A stretch of 19,776 nt of DNA from positions 1 through 19,776 of the forward strand of contig CALFIX010000043.1 in assembly GCA_937877515.1 (NCBI GenBank), read 5' to 3'. Positions within the stretch are counted from its first letter, which is position 1. Every line of letters starts with the position of its first letter. A model generated the notes under the pieces. That model had not been told where the DNA came from. It worked only from the letters and a program-made list of their open reading frames with translations, and did no database searches. Below, piece after piece: positions 1-7,184 of the stretch. Position numbers and translations under genes: made by a program. Origin of the DNA: an uncultured Treponema sp. Lineage in GTDB: Bacteria; Spirochaetota; Spirochaetia; Treponematales; Treponemataceae.

Positions 1-109
1 TTCTAACACAGGTCTTGAATTCAGAGTGTCCTATTTGTTTCTTGGAATTTACAGTAGTTTTTAAAGATAATTAAGTTTGTTTAGCGAAGTTAAAGAATTT
101 CTTGCAGCA

Positions 110-138
110 TTGAACTCTGAATAACTTTTTGGTAATGT
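110..138 (+). promoter_or_regulatory. Sigma-70 promoter of the anion permease gene (leaderless)
   Basis: The -35 box TTGAAC (110-115) and the -10 box TAATGT (133-138) are separated by 17 bp, and TGG just before the -10 makes it an extended -10. Only six bases (agcctt) separate the -10 from the ATG at 145, and there is no ribosome binding site. Transcription should therefore begin at or next to the start codon. A 9-bp inverted repeat (19-27 with 114-122) overlaps the promoter. Confidence 0.65.
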
Positions 139-144
139 AGCCTT

Positions 145-1350
145 ATGTTAAAAGTTTTTTCTTTTATAAAAAAAGAGGCTGTCTTTTTTATTGCACTTTT
201 GTGTGCCATTGTTTCATCTTTTTTTGTTCCGCCTTCAAAAGAATATTTTTCATATATTGACTGGAATACAATTTTTATACTTTTTGCACTTATGGCAGTA
301 ATAAAAGCGTTTGTAAACTGTAATTTATTTGATTTTATAGGAAACTCTTTAAGCTTTCATTTTCGTACTTACCGTTCTTTAAGTGCCGTCCTTATTTTTT
401 TATGCTTTTTTTCCAGCATGTTCATAACAAACGATGTAGCTCTTTTAACTTTTGTACCGCTGACTTTAGCTTTGTCAGCAGGGCTTTTTCCAATGTGGTG
501 TACTTCGTATGTTGTTGTTTTAGAAACTGTTGCGGCAAATACCGGCAGCATGTTTACCCCTCTCGGAAACCCTCAGAATCTTTTTCTTTTTCAGAACTTA
601 CAAATTCCTTTAAAAGATTTTCTTTTTATAACCTTTCCATACACTTTACTTTCATTTATTCTTTTGTGCATTGCACTTCTGTTTATTCCCAAAAAACTTA
701 TAATGCGTGAAATTTCGTCCGGCATTAAGCCCGCTAGTCCACTTTTAAAAGGTGAAGACGGGGCCTTACATTCTGAAAGCACTCTCAGCAGCCCTAAAAA
801 CATGACGCCTTTCAGTTACGTGGTGCGCCTTATATTTTGCATGCTGCTGTTTATTCTTTGCGTGCTTTCTGTCTTGCACTTTATTCCTAAAGTCATTGCC
901 GCTTTAGTTACATTAATTGTTCTTATGATAGTTGACCGTAAAGCCTTAAAACAGGTTGACTACATGCTTCTTTTAACGTTCTGTGCTTTTTTTATTTTTA
1001 CGGGTAACATTTCAAACATTCCCGTAATCTCTCAGAAATTAAGTTCTCTTGTCTCAGAAAGAGAATTTTTTTCTAGTGTTCTGATAAGTCAGGTAATAAG
1101 TAATGTTCCTGCAACACTTCTGCTTTATCCGTTTTCCAGTAATTTAAAATCTCTTGCAGTTGGTGTAAATGTTGGCGGACTCGGCTCATTAGTTGCAAGT
1201 CTTGCAAGCCTTATTTCTTTTAAGCTTTATATGGCCTTAGACGTAAATAAAAGATGGGGGAGCATAAAATATCTTCTTCTTTTTACGCTGTGTAATATTA
1301 TTTTTCTTTTGTGCATGGTGCTTGTAAGATTTCTAATTCTTCACTTGTAA
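145..1350 (+). CDS. SLC13/ArsB-like anion permease
   Basis: This is a polytopic inner-membrane protein of 401 residues, almost entirely hydrophobic segments. It belongs by motif to the ion transporter superfamily (citrate transporter/ArsB/SLC13 type). The hallmark pieces are the TNDVALLTFVPLT stretch near residue 95 and the NTGSMFTPLGNPQNL stretch near residue 132, which is the asparagine-containing re-entrant loop that binds substrate and cation in this superfamily. A second half-repeat follows a charged, probably cytoplasmic linker around residues 190-225. The substrate cannot be read from sequence; dicarboxylates, other organic anions or inorganic oxyanions are all possible. The ATG is preceded directly by a promoter and has no Shine-Dalgarno sequence. 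The 3' end overlaps the 3' end of the convergent pseudouridine synthase gene by 53 bp. Confidence 0.85.
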   Translation: MLKVFSFIKKEAVFFIALLCAIVSSFFVPPSKEYFSYIDWNTIFILFALMAVIKAFVNCNLFDFIGNSLSFHFRTYRSLSAVLIFLCFFSSMFITNDVALLTFVPLTLALSAGLFPMWCTSYVVVLETVAANTGSMFTPLGNPQNLFLFQNLQIPLKDFLFITFPYTLLSFILLCIALLFIPKKLIMREISSGIKPASPLLKGEDGALHSESTLSSPKNMTPFSYVVRLIFCMLLFILCVLSVLHFIPKVIAALVTLIVLMIVDRKALKQVDYMLLLTFCAFFIFTGNISNIPVISQKLSSLVSEREFFSSVLISQVISNVPATLLLYPFSSNLKSLAVGVNVGGLGSLVASLASLISFKLYMALDVNKRWGSIKYLLLFTLCNIIFLLCMVLVRFLILHL

Positions 1351-1900
1351 GGGCTCTCCATTTGCCTTCCTGTAAAGAAGGGTCAAGCGTTACTCCTGCA
1401 AAGTTAATTCTTTTTAGGGAAGTTACTTCATTTCCTAATGCTAAAAAAATTCTCTTTACCTCGTGGAATTTTCCTTCTGTAACTGTTATAAAACATTCAT
1501 TTTCTTTTTGCCATTTAATTACAGCCCCTGCACTTTTTTGCTCTAAGGCTTTTTTTTCTGGGAGGAGGGTAAGACCTTTTTTTGCCTTAAGTGAATATTC
1601 TTTTTGTTCTAAAAGAGAAACTTTGTTTTTTAAAGTTACAAAATATGTTTTTTCTATTTTATTTTCTGGCCTTGTTAAAAAGTTAGAAAGAAAACCATCG
1701 TTTGTAAAAAGCAAAAGTCCCGTTGTATCTTTGTCAAGACGGCCTATAGTATGTAATTTTACATTGTTAGACAAAAGTTCTTTTTCTGTAAAATGCGAAA
1801 AAACAGTTACACTTAAATCGCTTACCGTAGAGCAGACTTCACCATGAGCTTTGTTCATCATAAAATAAAAATATTCAAAAGGTCTTTTTTTATTCTTCAT
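1298..1900 (-). CDS. RluE-like 23S rRNA pseudouridine synthase, no S4 domain
   Basis: The 200-residue protein belongs to the RsuA/RluB/RluE/RluF family, which isomerises specific uridines of rRNA to pseudouridine. The catalytic loop GRLDKDTTGLLLFTNDG carries the nucleophilic aspartate at residue 56, and the family C-terminal block EGKFHEVKRIFLALGNEV is intact. The usual N-terminal S4 RNA-binding domain is missing: the protein starts almost at the first strand of the catalytic domain (FMMNKAHG, where KPxG is usual). RluE of E. coli has this compact form. It is the last gene of the pilZ-yihY unit, starting 3 nt after the yihY stop without a clear ribosome site, so translational coupling is likely. 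An S4-containing paralogue lies at 9606-10391. The exact target uridine is not predictable. Confidence 0.85.
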   Translation of the reverse strand: MKNKKRPFEYFYFMMNKAHGEVCSTVSDLSVTVFSHFTEKELLSNNVKLHTIGRLDKDTTGLLLFTNDGFLSNFLTRPENKIEKTYFVTLKNKVSLLEQKEYSLKAKKGLTLLPEKKALEQKSAGAVIKWQKENECFITVTEGKFHEVKRIFLALGNEVTSLKRINFAGVTLDPSLQEGKWRALTSEELEILQAPCTKEK

Positions 1901-1903
1901 TTT

Positions 1904-3229
1904 TTACTTAAGCGGAAGATTGTAAAATTTAGCAAAGTATTTACTTATGTGCGAAAGCGCTTTTCGGCTAACTTGAGGATTACGTTCTAAGAGGTTAAAA
2001 AATTTTTCTTCTGGAATTTTTACAAGTTTTACATCTGTGTATGCAAGTGCGTCTTCGTTTCTTATTCCGCTAAACATACACGCTTCTTCTCCAAAGAATT
2101 TACCTTTGTCAATAAAGCTAAAATGATTTGTGTGAAAAATTTGCACTGTGCCTTGTACAATGTAGAAGGCATCTGTTCCTTTGTCTCCGGCTTTGTAAAT
2201 GTAGCTTCCTTTGGTAATAGTACTTACACCTGTATCTTTACTTAAAAGTGAGTCAGGCTTTATAAATAAAATACGTCTTAACGAAGCGTAAATGCTTGTG
2301 TTGTCATGTTCTGGTAAAAGATAAAGTTCTGCAAGTAAAAGTGTGTCAAAAAATTGCCATACATAAAGCCATTGTGCAAAGAATAAAAAGATTACAAAGA
2401 AAAACCACATTTCCATCAATAAAACAATGGTATTAGAAAGGACACCATAAATAAGGTTATAGCGGTTTATGTTTATAAAAAGACCCATTAGTTTTCTAAA
2501 AAACCAAAATACAGCTGTAGTGCCAGCACTTGCAACCATGCACTGTGTAAAGCGAGGTTTTGTTCTGCTACCCATTTTAAAAACAAACGTAACGGCAAAA
2601 AACAAAATTACAAAAGGAATCAAGTTTATGATTCGGCTTGTTACTATGTTAAAGAATAATTTTAAGAGCGGAATGTCTAAGTTTAACCTGTCTAAAAGGG
2701 AAGAATGATTTATAGTCCTTAAAGTGATTGTTATAAAAACTATAACGGCAGTAGCTACAACAAGAATTGCTTCTCCTGCTAAAACCATAAGTTGCATTAC
2801 AATTGGCTGCGGTTTTGCGTCATTACCAAATATGCAGTTTAGGCTTCCCATAATGCTTGCAAAAAATCGTCTTGCCATCCAAATAATTGTTATAGCAAGA
2901 ACAATCTCAAAGTTAGTAATTGTCTTTATCTGTAAAATAGAATTTGTAAAGCTTTCTATGTTAAAAAAATCTTCTAAAGTTGAACTGTATGCTACAATCG
3001 CAGAAACCATTTCTGGAGAAGCATGCAAAAATCTAATCAAAATAACAAGAATCATCATTACGATGGGAATAAAGCTAAATAAAAATCCAAAAGCACATGC
3101 ACTAGCGTAAGATAAAAGGTCGTTAGATAAAAAAAATGTCCCTGTTAGATAAATTGACTGAAAAAAAGTTGGCAATGTAAGTTTTCTTGGAGAATATGGG
3201 GATTTATCTTTTTTTAAATTTTTTAACAT
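1904..3229 (-). CDS. YihY/BrkB-family membrane protein fused to a cyclic-nucleotide-binding domain
   Basis: Residues about 30-310 form the YihY/UPF0761 (formerly 'ribonuclease BN') membrane domain with about six hydrophobic helices. It begins with the segment SYASACAFGFLFSFIPIVMM, typical of the family. The function of YihY proteins is unsettled; a transport role has been proposed and the old RNase BN name is known to be wrong. Residues about 330-440 form a cNMP/Crp-like beta-barrel. It shows a KAGDKGTDAFYIVQGTVQIF core, a phosphate-binding-cassette-like FFGEEACMFSGIRNEDA and KLVKIPEEKFFNLL. In that cassette GE is present and the usual R-x-A reads N-E-D-A, so true nucleotide binding is uncertain. 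The gene lies 24 bp downstream of pilZ on the same strand and 3 nt upstream of the rluE-like gene. The fusion suggests that a cytoplasmic ligand-binding module gates or tunes the membrane part. Confidence 0.85.
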   Translation of the reverse strand: MLKNLKKDKSPYSPRKLTLPTFFQSIYLTGTFFLSNDLLSYASACAFGFLFSFIPIVMMILVILIRFLHASPEMVSAIVAYSSTLEDFFNIESFTNSILQIKTITNFEIVLAITIIWMARRFFASIMGSLNCIFGNDAKPQPIVMQLMVLAGEAILVVATAVIVFITITLRTINHSSLLDRLNLDIPLLKLFFNIVTSRIINLIPFVILFFAVTFVFKMGSRTKPRFTQCMVASAGTTAVFWFFRKLMGLFININRYNLIYGVLSNTIVLLMEMWFFFVIFLFFAQWLYVWQFFDTLLLAELYLLPEHDNTSIYASLRRILFIKPDSLLSKDTGVSTITKGSYIYKAGDKGTDAFYIVQGTVQIFHTNHFSFIDKGKFFGEEACMFSGIRNEDALAYTDVKLVKIPEEKFFNLLERNPQVSRKALSHISKYFAKFYNLPLK

Positions 3230-3253
3230 GTAAATGCCTGTTTTTTTTAGCTT

Positions 3254-4168
3254 CTAGTCGCTAAAATTTATTTTTTCTTTTGCCTTTTTAAGCTCTTCTT
3301 CTTTTTGTTTTTCCAATTCTTTAGAATCCATTATGGCTTCATTATAGTATGCATAATCTGCCGAATAATTGGCAGTGTCAAGAGGTATGTGGCTTATAGA
3401 AGCAAGCATTATTTTTTGTAGCATAGATTGAGTATAGTCTCGTATTTTATCTTTTATTTCTGTAGGAGTGTCTGGCAGTAAAAGCAAAACCATTGTAAGA
3501 ATATTTGGATTTTGCTGATTTGGTTTAATAGCTAAAACAACTGCAGAAACATCATATTGCAAAGACCCAAGTTTTAGAGTTGCATTTTTTATTATAGATT
3601 TTTCAGAAATAGATTTTTTTATTTGTTGAGAAGCTTGTACTGCTATACCAACCGAGCTTATATCAATAAGCTTAAAGCTGTGTATTTTGTTTCCATCTTG
3701 CCAATAAAGATTTGCTTCCTTGTCACTAAGGCAAGGAGCACGAACATATTGGCGACGTCCTTTTGCTCCGTTTAATTCCAAAACATCTATAAGATTATTT
3801 GTAACGTCTTCCACAGAACCATTTATATCTATTATTCCTGCCGCAGGTTTTAGAAAATCAAAAATAAGATTTTTCTGTTCATCTTTCATTGTAGAAACAA
3901 CAAAACCTACAAGTATGTTTTCCAATTGCATTTCTGACTGAAAGCTTTTTACAAAATTAAACCAACCGTCAAAGCTTAACATTCCAGAGGGGCTTATAAA
4001 CAGCATAGAATCAGGATTAGAGCGTAACATGTTTTTTGCTTCTCTGTAGTCTTCTATAACGTATACTTCGTATTCAGCTATACGTAATAGTCGTATTACC
4101 TGCCTTAAAAGGCTATAAGTGGGGTTTAAAAAAAATATTTTTCTTCCAAATATTGGATTTTCTGCCAT
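3254..4168 (-). CDS. PilZ-domain protein with N-terminal pseudo-receiver-like domain
   Basis: The predicted protein is cytoplasmic, 304 residues. Residues about 8-125 have the strand-helix rhythm of a response-regulator receiver domain but lack the acidic pair after the first strand and the phospho-acceptor aspartate, so it would not be phosphorylated. Residues about 137-235 form a PilZ domain, the standard c-di-GMP receptor. The RxxxR motif is at R139-R143 and the [D/N]xSxxG motif is D169-I-S171-S-V-G174, so both ligand-contact motifs are intact. The tail (about 275-304) is a highly charged Lys/Glu helix. The gene heads the minus-strand unit that continues into yihY-cNMP and the rluE-like gene. 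An in-frame TAA lies directly before the ATG, so the start cannot move upstream. The best ribosome site (AAGGAG, 4214-4219) is about 45 nt upstream, so initiation is unusual. Spirochaetes use PilZ proteins in motility and host adaptation; that role here is inference. Confidence 0.82.
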   Translation of the reverse strand: MAENPIFGRKIFFLNPTYSLLRQVIRLLRIAEYEVYVIEDYREAKNMLRSNPDSMLFISPSGMLSFDGWFNFVKSFQSEMQLENILVGFVVSTMKDEQKNLIFDFLKPAAGIIDINGSVEDVTNNLIDVLELNGAKGRRQYVRAPCLSDKEANLYWQDGNKIHSFKLIDISSVGIAVQASQQIKKSISEKSIIKNATLKLGSLQYDVSAVVLAIKPNQQNPNILTMVLLLLPDTPTEIKDKIRDYTQSMLQKIMLASISHIPLDTANYSADYAYYNEAIMDSKELEKQKEEELKKAKEKINFSD

Positions 4169-4186
4169 TTACTAAACGTTTGTACT

Positions 4187-4193
4187 CCCCCCC
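4187..4193 (-). repeat. G7 homopolymer tract in the pilZ leader
   Basis: Seven consecutive C on the plus strand give G7 in the pilZ mRNA, between the AAGGAG at 4214-4219 and the ATG at 4166-4168. GGGAG at its 3' side could act as a distant ribosome site, about 16 nt from the ATG. Such tracts change length by slippage and in Treponema pallidum poly-G tracts upstream of tpr genes modulate expression. Whether this one does is unknown. Confidence 0.5.
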
Positions 4194-4251
4194 GTAAATC
4201 AAGGGGCACATTTCTCCTTAAAAAAGTCTATAACTTAAATTGTAATTTAAT

Positions 4252-4257
4252 ATTATA
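4252..4257 (-). promoter_or_regulatory. Candidate -10 box for the pilZ-yihY-rluE unit
   Basis: A perfect TATAAT on the minus strand lies about 84 bp upstream of the pilZ start. No good -35 hexamer is found at 16-18 bp spacing. The AAGGAG at 4214-4219 would lie about 30 nt into the predicted transcript. Confidence 0.4.
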
Positions 4258-4301
4258 AGGTTTTCAAGTAAATTTATTTTTGTTGGCGGAATGGAAAATT
4301 T

Positions 4302-4346
4302 AAAGCCTCGGCTGCAGGTTACGCTAAAACTTTCAGCCAGGGCTTT
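4302..4346 (-). terminator. Hairpin terminator after asnS
   Basis: The arms 4302-4314 (aaagcctcggctg) and 4334-4346 (cagccagggcttt) pair apart from a central 2-nt mismatch, giving a strong stem 22 bp beyond the asnS stop codon. On the minus strand the stem ends in TTTAAATTTT, a modest U-tract. On the plus strand it is followed by longer T runs. It separates asnS from the pilZ promoter. Confidence 0.6.
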
Positions 4347-4367
4347 TTGCAGTTTTTTTTCTTTTTG

Positions 4368-5828
4368 TTAGAAATCCGCAAGCTTTGGAGCTCTTGGGTA
4401 TGGTATAACATCGCGAATGTTTTCCATACCAGTTACGTAGCGAATAAGGCGTTCAAAACCAAGACCAAAGCCTGAGTGAGGAACGCTACCAAACTTACGT
4501 AGGTCTAAGTACCAGTCGTAAATGCTTTTGTCCATTCCGCGTTTTTCTATTTCTGCACAAAGTTTATCGTAGTTTTCTTCGCGCTCAGAGCCACCTATAA
4601 GTTCTCCAATTCCAGGAACTAAAACGTCAACAGCCTTAACAGTCTTTCCGTCTTCATTCTGCTTCATGTAGAAAGACTTAATTTCTTTTGGGTAGTTGTA
4701 AACCATAACAGGGCAACCGAAGATTTTTTCTGTAAGGTATCTCTCGTGCTCTGTTGCAATATCGCAACCCCAGTAAGGCTTAAAGTCAAACTTTGCACCA
4801 TTATCAGCAGCTTCCTCAAGCTTTTTAATGGCATCAGTATAAGTTATACGAACAAAGTCTGCATTTGCTACTTTTGTAAGGTTTTCAATTAGACCGCTCT
4901 GAATGCGTTTGTCAAAGAATTCTAAGTCTGCACGGCATTTTGTAAGTGCCCAGTTTAAAAGATACTTTACAAATTCTTCCTGAATGTCCATGTCGTCATC
5001 TAAGTCAAAGAAAGCCATTTCAGGTTCAATCATCCAGAACTCAGCTAAGTGGCGTGGAGTGTTGGAGTTTTCAGCCCTGAAAGTAGGTCCAAACGTGTAA
5101 ACGCGGCTCAAGGCTGTAGCAAAAGTTTCTGCTTCAAGCTGACCACTAACTGTTAAAGAAGCCTTTTTACCAAAGAAGTCCTTTGAGTAGTCAACAATTT
5201 TATGAGCGTCTTCTACTTTCATTCCGTTAGCACCTGCTTTAACTGCAAGTTCTGCAATCTTTTCCATGCTTAGTGTTGTTACCTGGAACATTTCGCCGGC
5301 ACCCTCGCAGTCAGAACATGTAATCTCAGGAGCGTTCATGTAAACAAAGCCTCTCTCCTGGAAAAACGAATGAACTGCAAAAGCCATTTGGTTACGAACG
5401 CGATAAACTGCACCAAATGTGTTTGTGCGAGCTCTGAGATGGGCATTAGTGCGAAGGTATTCCATACTCATGTTCTTTTTCTGCAGAGGGTATTCATCTT
5501 GGGGACATTCGCCTAAAACTGTAAGCTTAACAAGCGTTACTTCAACTGCCTGACCTGATGCTGGGCTTGGAATTAAAATGCCTTCTGCCTTTATGCTGGC
5601 ACCTGTTGTAACCTTTTTAAGCTCTTCTTCTATAGAGTTAACGTTAGCATTATTATTAGGATTAGTGCGGTCAAAGGTAAGCTGAATGTTTGCAAATGAG
5701 CTTCCATCATTTACCTGAATAAAAACCAGGTTTTTAGAGTCGCGTTTTGTGCGAACCCAACCGCAGACCGTAACCGTACGGCCGTCTGGCTCACTAGTGA
5801 GCATGTCCTTAATAAGTGTAGGTTTCAT
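4368..5828 (-). CDS. asnS: Asparaginyl-tRNA synthetase
   Basis: This is a cytoplasmic class II aminoacyl-tRNA synthetase of 486 residues that charges tRNA-Asn with asparagine using ATP. The N-terminal OB-fold anticodon-binding domain (about residues 15-115) includes VTVCGWVRTKRDSKNLVFIQ. The catalytic core shows class II motif 2 (FRAENSNTPRHLAEFWMIEPE) and motif 3 at the C-terminus (GFGLGFERLIRYVTG), ending in the family's usual IRDVIPYPRAP. An insert of about 50 residues (about 190-240, with KDFFGKKASLTVSGQL at its end) is normal for bacterial AsnRS. It has the length expected of the family and no defects. The promoter lies directly before the ATG with no Shine-Dalgarno sequence (leaderless type). 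The gene stands alone and is divergent from the sigma-factor gene. Confidence 0.95.
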   Translation of the reverse strand: MKPTLIKDMLTSEPDGRTVTVCGWVRTKRDSKNLVFIQVNDGSSFANIQLTFDRTNPNNNANVNSIEEELKKVTTGASIKAEGILIPSPASGQAVEVTLVKLTVLGECPQDEYPLQKKNMSMEYLRTNAHLRARTNTFGAVYRVRNQMAFAVHSFFQERGFVYMNAPEITCSDCEGAGEMFQVTTLSMEKIAELAVKAGANGMKVEDAHKIVDYSKDFFGKKASLTVSGQLEAETFATALSRVYTFGPTFRAENSNTPRHLAEFWMIEPEMAFFDLDDDMDIQEEFVKYLLNWALTKCRADLEFFDKRIQSGLIENLTKVANADFVRITYTDAIKKLEEAADNGAKFDFKPYWGCDIATEHERYLTEKIFGCPVMVYNYPKEIKSFYMKQNEDGKTVKAVDVLVPGIGELIGGSEREENYDKLCAEIEKRGMDKSIYDWYLDLRKFGSVPHSGFGLGFERLIRYVTGMENIRDVIPYPRAPKLADF

Positions 5829-5838
5829 AATAGTGCGT

Positions 5839-5867
5839 ATTTTATAGAATTAAAGCATACTGTGCAA
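5839..5867 (-). promoter_or_regulatory. asnS promoter, placed for a leaderless mRNA
   Basis: On the minus strand TTGCAC (5862-5867) is 17 bp from TAAAAT (5839-5844), which is part of a longer TATAAAAT. Ten bases separate the -10 from the ATG at 5828, so the predicted leader is at most about 5 nt. No Shine-Dalgarno sequence is present. Confidence 0.55.
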
Positions 5868-5910
5868 GTGAAATTGAATGTTCTTTTGGACGGTAGTCAC
5901 TGAAAACTTT

Positions 5911-5991
5911 ACGGGCTTTCCAGGGTTTCGGCTTTGCCTCCATTCTTGCTTTGCAAGAACGCTTCGCGCCCTTCCAATCCCGCGTAGGTTT
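5911..5991 (+). repeat. Intergenic hairpin repeat, copy A
   Basis: A GC-richer block in an AT-rich gap is built of small hairpins: GGC-ttt-GCC, TTCTTGC-ttt-GCAAGAA (5943-5959) and GC-ttc-GC. It ends in CCCGCGTAGGTTT (5979-5991). The same terminal core recurs in copies B, C and D. The copy points toward the sigma-factor gene. Confidence 0.6.
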
Positions 5992-6043
5992 ATTTAGACT
6001 AGTTATATTGGATAAGTGTCAGAAAAATCATACAGTTTGAAAC

Positions 6044-6063
6044 CTGTGTAAAAAAATATACAG
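6044..6063. promoter_or_regulatory. Palindromic operator-like site 1
   Basis: CTGTGTA-A6-TATACAG is a 7-6-7 inverted repeat with one mismatch, followed by TTGATT. It is one of two near-identical 20-bp palindromes 37 bp apart. Further half-sites occur at 6030-6035 and 6124-6129. Its centre is about 243 bp upstream of the predicted sigma-54 start site. Confidence 0.6.
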
Positions 6064-6080
6064 TTGATTTTAAATAAAAA

Positions 6081-6100
6081 CTGTATAAAAAAATATACAG
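6081..6100. promoter_or_regulatory. Palindromic operator-like site 2
   Basis: CTGTATA-A6-TATACAG is a perfect 7-6-7 palindrome followed by CTGATT, repeating site 1. Its centre is about 206 bp upstream of the predicted sigma-54 transcription start, within the usual range of enhancer-binding-protein sites. A repressor or activator of asnS or of the upstream sigma-70 box is equally possible. Confidence 0.65.
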
Positions 6101-6162
6101 CTGATTCTTTTTTTCGAAAAAAATATACAAAACTTGCATAAAGTTTTTTTTTATTCAAAATG

Positions 6163-6171
6163 TGTTATAAT
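6163..6171 (+). promoter_or_regulatory. Possible extended -10 sigma-70 box upstream of the sigma-factor gene
   Basis: TGT-TATAAT, an extended -10 of the same form as at hypA, has no convincing -35. It would give a leader of about 140 nt. It is secondary to the sigma-54 site. Confidence 0.35.
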
Positions 6172-6268
6172 AATAAGTGGGTGAGGTTTTCTTGTATTTT
6201 CTTATAATACGAGAATTTATAAAAATCTTTGTTCAAATTTACAAATTTTCTCACTTTTTTGTTAAGAC

Positions 6269-6285
6269 TTGGCACGGTACTTGCT
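6269..6285 (+). promoter_or_regulatory. Sigma-54 (RpoN) -24/-12 promoter
   Basis: TTGGCACGGTACTTGCT matches the sigma-54 consensus TTGGCACG-N4-TTGCT at every fixed position, with the required 10 bp between the -24 GG and -12 GC pairs. The predicted start is near 6296, which leaves a 22-nt leader containing AAGGAG ahead of the ATG at 6318. Placement, spacing and leader all fit. Confidence 0.85.
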
Positions 6286-6317
6286 ATATGTTTTAGCACA
6301 AAGGAGATTTTATTGTT

Positions 6318-7136
6318 ATGGATAAAGACATTGATTCAGGTTATGTAAATCAGATTCAGAAGTATCCTCTCTTAACAGCAGAGGAGGAAGCAGAACTTTC
6401 ACATAAAATACAGGCTGGTGACAAACTGGCCCTCAATTCGCTTGTTAACAGCAACCTGCGCTTAGTAGTAAGCATTGCTCACAAGTTTAGCAATTCTCGT
6501 CTTAGCATGATGGACTTAATTCAGGAAGGCAACCTCGGTTTGATGACGGCTGCTGAAAAGTACCACTATTCATTTAAGACACGCTTTTCTACTTACGCAT
6601 ATCCTTGGATAGTGCAGTACATGTTGCGTTACGTAAATACAAGGGTATCCATGATTACCCTTCCGCACAGAAAGGATGACATGATTCGCAAGATTCAGAG
6701 TGCTCAGAATTATCTATTCCAGCAGAATGGACATGAAGCTTCTAGTGCAGAACTTGCGGTGTATCTTGGCATTCCGGAAGAAAAGGTGCGTGACTATATG
6801 AGCTTTGCTTATACAGTTGCATCCCTGGATTCAGAAGCAGGCGGAGAAGACAGTTCCCTTACTATGGCAGATATGCTTTCGGACAGTACCTATTCACCGG
6901 AAGCCCTGCTTTTAAGGGAAGAAGAAAAGCGCGGGGTTCGTGATTTAATGCACGAGCTTCCTATAAACGAGCAGAAGGTTATCTGGTACAGGTACAACTT
7001 CGACGGAGAAATGCATACAAAAACTCTTAGAGAAATTTCTAAGATGATAGGTGTTAGTCCTGAAGCTGTACGCCAGACAGAGCTTCGTGCCGTACGCCAC
7101 TTAAAAAGTGCAGCAACAGTGGCTTGTGCAATTTAA
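6318..7136 (+). CDS. Sigma-70-family alternative sigma factor (RpoS/RpoH-like)
   Basis: The 272-residue protein directs RNA polymerase to a promoter subset. Region 1.2 covers about residues 8-40 (YVNQIQKYPLLTAEEEAELS). Region 2 covers about 45-115, with NLRLVVSIAHKF, DLIQEGNLGLM and the -10-recognition helix RFSTYAYPWIVQYMLRYV. Region 3 follows, and region 4 (about 205-265) ends in the helix-turn-helix TLREISKMIGVSPEAVRQTE. The tryptophan pair that melts the -10 in housekeeping factors (WW) reads P-W here, and the basic flanking residues differ. It is too short and lacks region 1.1, so it is not RpoD. The start is supported by AAGGAG about 11 nt upstream. The gene sits behind a consensus sigma-54 promoter, so expression probably depends on RpoN and an enhancer-binding activator. 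That parallels RpoN-driven rpoS in Borrelia. The regulon is unknown. Confidence 0.9.
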   Translation: MDKDIDSGYVNQIQKYPLLTAEEEAELSHKIQAGDKLALNSLVNSNLRLVVSIAHKFSNSRLSMMDLIQEGNLGLMTAAEKYHYSFKTRFSTYAYPWIVQYMLRYVNTRVSMITLPHRKDDMIRKIQSAQNYLFQQNGHEASSAELAVYLGIPEEKVRDYMSFAYTVASLDSEAGGEDSSLTMADMLSDSTYSPEALLLREEEKRGVRDLMHELPINEQKVIWYRYNFDGEMHTKTLREISKMIGVSPEAVRQTELRAVRHLKSAATVACAI

Positions 7137-7184
7137 TCATTAGAGAAATCCTCCAACTTTTTCTCTTTGTGTTTAGCATCCTGG

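Noticed and set aside
1..109. Possible gene end or RNA at the window start
   Set aside because: I see no convincing frame, ribosome site or RNA fold; only a 9-bp inverted repeat (19-27 with 114-122), which may be chance.
4169..4211. Phase-variable N-terminal extension of PilZ through the G7 tract
   Set aside because: TAG-TAA directly before the pilZ ATG closes that frame, so no change in G number can fuse the upstream frame to PilZ.
6044..6100. LexA/SOS boxes (CTGT...ACAG)
   Set aside because: The half-sites look like the E. coli LexA box, but the gap is 12 bp between CTGT and ACAG instead of 8, and no SOS gene is adjacent.
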